Assembly: GCF_040807025.1 (NCBI RefSeq)
Contig: NC_090956.1
Coordinates: forward strand, 1,035,517-1,099,516
Direction of reading: 5' to 3'
Length of the DNA: 64,000 nucleotides
Source of the DNA: Struthio camelus
Lineage: Eukaryota; Chordata; Aves; Struthioniformes; Struthionidae
Positions 62,901 through 64,000 of this stretch are shown piece after piece. Position 1 is the stretch's first letter. Each line of letters begins with the position of its first letter. The position numbers and the translations under genes are program-made. The notes beneath the pieces are model-generated. The model searched no databases. It was not told the origin of the DNA and worked only from the letters and a program-made list of their open reading frames with translations.

Positions 62901-63246
62901 ATGGGGCTGAAAACTGAACTGATCATTTCTTGCACAATTGCTGGGTCATGGCCGGGGGCCGGGGTGTGGGGGGGTGATGGCGTGGGGCGCTGCCGCAGCC
63001 GTCCTGCCGCGCTCTTGCAGCTACAGGCGGTTCTGCCGCCTGGACGACGTCTCGGCGCAGTACTGGTCTCAGCCCTGGCTCGCTTCGGCCAATTCGCTGG
63101 ACAATCCCGCGTTCAGCAACTCCGAAGAGCTGCTCCAGTTGCACATCCTGGACAGCAGTTGCTGCAGCTGTAGGGACGACGCGGTGGCGGCCAACAGCAA
63201 CAAGCAGCACCCGCCGCCTGGGCGCACCGGGTGCCGGCCCAGGTGA
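53909..63246 (+). CDS. SEA-EGF transmembrane mucin-like protein (IMPG-like extracellular end)
   Basis: Exons by splice sites and phase: 53909-53948, 56219-57625, 57697-57809, 58801-58859, 58948-59114, 59208-59370, 59444-59635, 63021-63246 (in-frame TGA), about 788 aa. A Leu/Ala-rich signal peptide (MGLRRLPALLAAAVTAW) leads into a ~470-residue Pro/Ala/Thr/Ser/Gly-rich exon typical of O-glycosylated mucin stalks. A SEA domain follows (about 485-590: CELVLDMGF to VLRNVAL) with the self-cleavage motif GSVV in RRGSVVLEYD. Next come two EGF-like modules with regular Cys (DPCAVLFSC..., YCKNHGIC...VCQCPVG, DFWFMGLRCDY), a membrane span (SLLGMACGVLLSVALVGAVV) and a basic tail RRFRALLLEAKVDQTKSSYR. The C-terminal ~75 residues are well formed (SANSLDNPAFSNSEELLQL). 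SEA plus paired EGF plus one span is the IMPG2 plan, but the tail does not look like the IMPG2 tail I know. The last exon may instead splice on at 63242 (AG/GTGAGG). The orthologue is unknown to me. Confidence 0.78.
54440..55375. repeat. 65-bp composite minisatellite in intron 1 of the mucin-like gene
   Basis: Two alternating sub-units of about 33 and 32 bases occur, one beginning GCCGGGATGCCCATGGTGG and the other GGCAGTGAGGCCCCGGCGG. In the right half the 65-base period is exact (GGCAGTGAGG at 55211, 55276 and 55341). Copies become more diverged to the left. The period is not a multiple of three and stop codons are rare by composition. Confidence 0.85.
57815..58735. repeat. About 50-bp GTGGGG minisatellite in intron 3 of the mucin-like gene
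   Basis: Tandem short blocks such as GGGGTGACGTGGGGCAGTG and GGGGTGAGGAGGGGTGGCG recur. Two perfect 50-base copies sit around 58285-58385, and a ~55-base variant repeats around 58605-58730. The array fills nearly the whole intron between two SEA-domain exons. Confidence 0.85.
59636..61640. repeat. 2-kb minisatellite (34-bp and ~53-bp units) in intron 7 of the mucin-like gene
   Basis: The core sub-unit is GCTGAGCAGGGCTGCACGTG plus GGGCTGCGCGT-like variants, 34 bases in most copies. An expanded unit of about 53 bases contains GGGCTGTGCATGTCCATGGG. Higher-order blocks of several units recur almost identically, suggesting recent unequal exchange. The array starts directly after the exon 7 donor. 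Confidence 0.9.
61641..63020. other. Remainder of intron 7 of the mucin-like gene
   Basis: GC-rich unique sequence without a splice-bounded conserved exon. It includes a short A-tract/T-tract pair at about 62310-62365. Open frames on both strands here continue from the neighbouring repeat or arise from GC bias. Confidence 0.4.
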
Positions 63247-64000
63247 GGCTGCTCAGCCAGGGCTGCAGGGCACCAACGAGCAGCCCAGGGAGGGGGTGGC
63301 TTGTTTGGGTTTGTCTTTTGGGGGGAAGGGGGGGGGCACAAGTGCTTTCCAGCCGAAACCTAGCTGAGCCAGTTGCCTCCCCCAAGCCTGCCTCCTCCAT
63401 AGCTGTGTGTGTTGTGGGGGGTGAGACCCAAGAGCCCTTCGGTGCCTCAGGGAGCACTAAGTGCCTTTGTTTTTTAATTGGTCAATATAAGGAGTCTTAT
63501 GGGACAGGGACTGGTTTAACTGTGGAAGGGGACAGGTTCTGGCTGCAGGGAGGAGGGCACGCCTCCGCGAGGAGCCCGCGCTGAGCCGCCAGGCCAGCGC
63601 GCCCCTGACGGTCACCCACTCACCCACGCTGGGGCGCTGAAGTGACTGAAAGCGCCAAGAGCAGCTTCCTAGCTCCTACCTGTGCCGCCAGCCGTGTGCT
63701 TTTGGAGGCGACCGTGCTCGTACCCGAGCCCCATCCTGCTGCGCTCCGAGCCCCGCTGCGCCCCATCTAACACAGGCCGAGCATGTGCAGGGGACAGCAG
63801 TTTTTGCTAATTATAGAAAAAGCTACTGGGCTTTAATAAACTTTCCGCCACCTTCTTTTTTACAGTGGGTGGGGGTGTGTGTGGGTGTGGGTGCGTGTGG
63901 GGGGTGGGTGTGTGCACACATACAGTTTGTAGCCAGCTTCCAGGGGTGTAAGTGGAAAAAGGGACCTGCAAATTTCCAGTTTCATAAGCAACGCAAAATA
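63247..64000 (+). other. Probable 3' UTR and flank of the mucin-like gene
   Basis: If the in-frame TGA at 63244-63246 is used, a 3' UTR of about 600 bases follows, ending at an AATAAA (63835-63840). That signal is followed by a GT-rich tract (63864-63920), which is an excellent cleavage context. No further coding exon was recognised before the window ends. Confidence 0.5.
63835..63840 (+). terminator. Candidate poly(A) signal of the mucin-like gene
   Basis: AATAAA with a strong GT-rich downstream element starting about 25 bases later. Confidence 0.5.

Noticed and set aside
59184-62935. Antisense frames of about 1204, 1148 and 704 codons rich in Gln, Pro, His and Cys
   Set aside because: They lie over the intron 7 minisatellite, which contains almost no tta, cta or tca on the plus strand. 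All three antisense frames are therefore open at once. There are no splice sites, conserved domain or promoter.

Overview
This is vertebrate nuclear DNA. Every gene is built from short exons separated by GT-AG introns, CpG-rich stretches sit at most gene starts, poly(A) signals follow most genes, and decayed MIR-like SINEs are present. The gene products are clear vertebrate orthologues. The order ERN2 - PLK1 - DCTN5 - PALB2 - NDUFAB1 is the block known from human 16p12, read in the opposite direction. Compact introns and many GC-rich minisatellites suggest a sauropsid (bird microchromosome, or crocodilian or turtle). That assignment is an inference and was not tested.

Layout. 1-2517: no gene seen; the first ~960 bp may be the 3' UTR of a gene to the left. 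2518-17464 (+): ERN2 (IRE1 beta), 22 exons. 17.5-20.8 kb: 3' regions of ERN2 and, converging from the right, PLK1. 20841-25825 (-): PLK1, 10 exons, with a CCAAT/CHR cell-cycle promoter just upstream. 26-31.9 kb: a CpG-rich PLK1 upstream region, then non-coding DNA. 31962-35837 (-): DCTN5, 6 exons. 35838-35991: a 154-bp head-to-head promoter shared by DCTN5 and PALB2. 35992-46509 (+): PALB2, 13 exons. 46.87-48.02 kb: a G-rich minisatellite reaching the NDUFAB1 promoter. 48157-49701 (+): NDUFAB1, 4 coding exons plus a probable 3' UTR exon. 50.8-53.9 kb: no gene seen. 53909-63246 (+): a GC-rich gene that I assembled from splice sites. It encodes a signal peptide, a Pro/Ala/Thr/Ser/Gly-rich mucin-like exon, a SEA domain with a GSVV self-cleavage site, an EGF-like pair, one membrane span and a cytoplasmic tail. 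Its extracellular end resembles the interphotoreceptor matrix proteoglycans (IMPG1/2), but its tail does not. In the human order UBFD1 is next to NDUFAB1, so this gene is the most unusual item here.

The genes do not form an operon-like unit. ERN2 is an ER stress sensor of mucus-secreting epithelium, PLK1 a mitotic kinase, DCTN5 a dynactin subunit, PALB2 the BRCA1-BRCA2 bridge in homologous recombination, and NDUFAB1 the mitochondrial acyl carrier protein. The shared feature is architecture: GC-rich minisatellites of different unit lengths fill first introns and intergenic gaps, and in the mucin-like gene they fill three separate introns. These repeats create very long stop-free antisense frames that are not genes.
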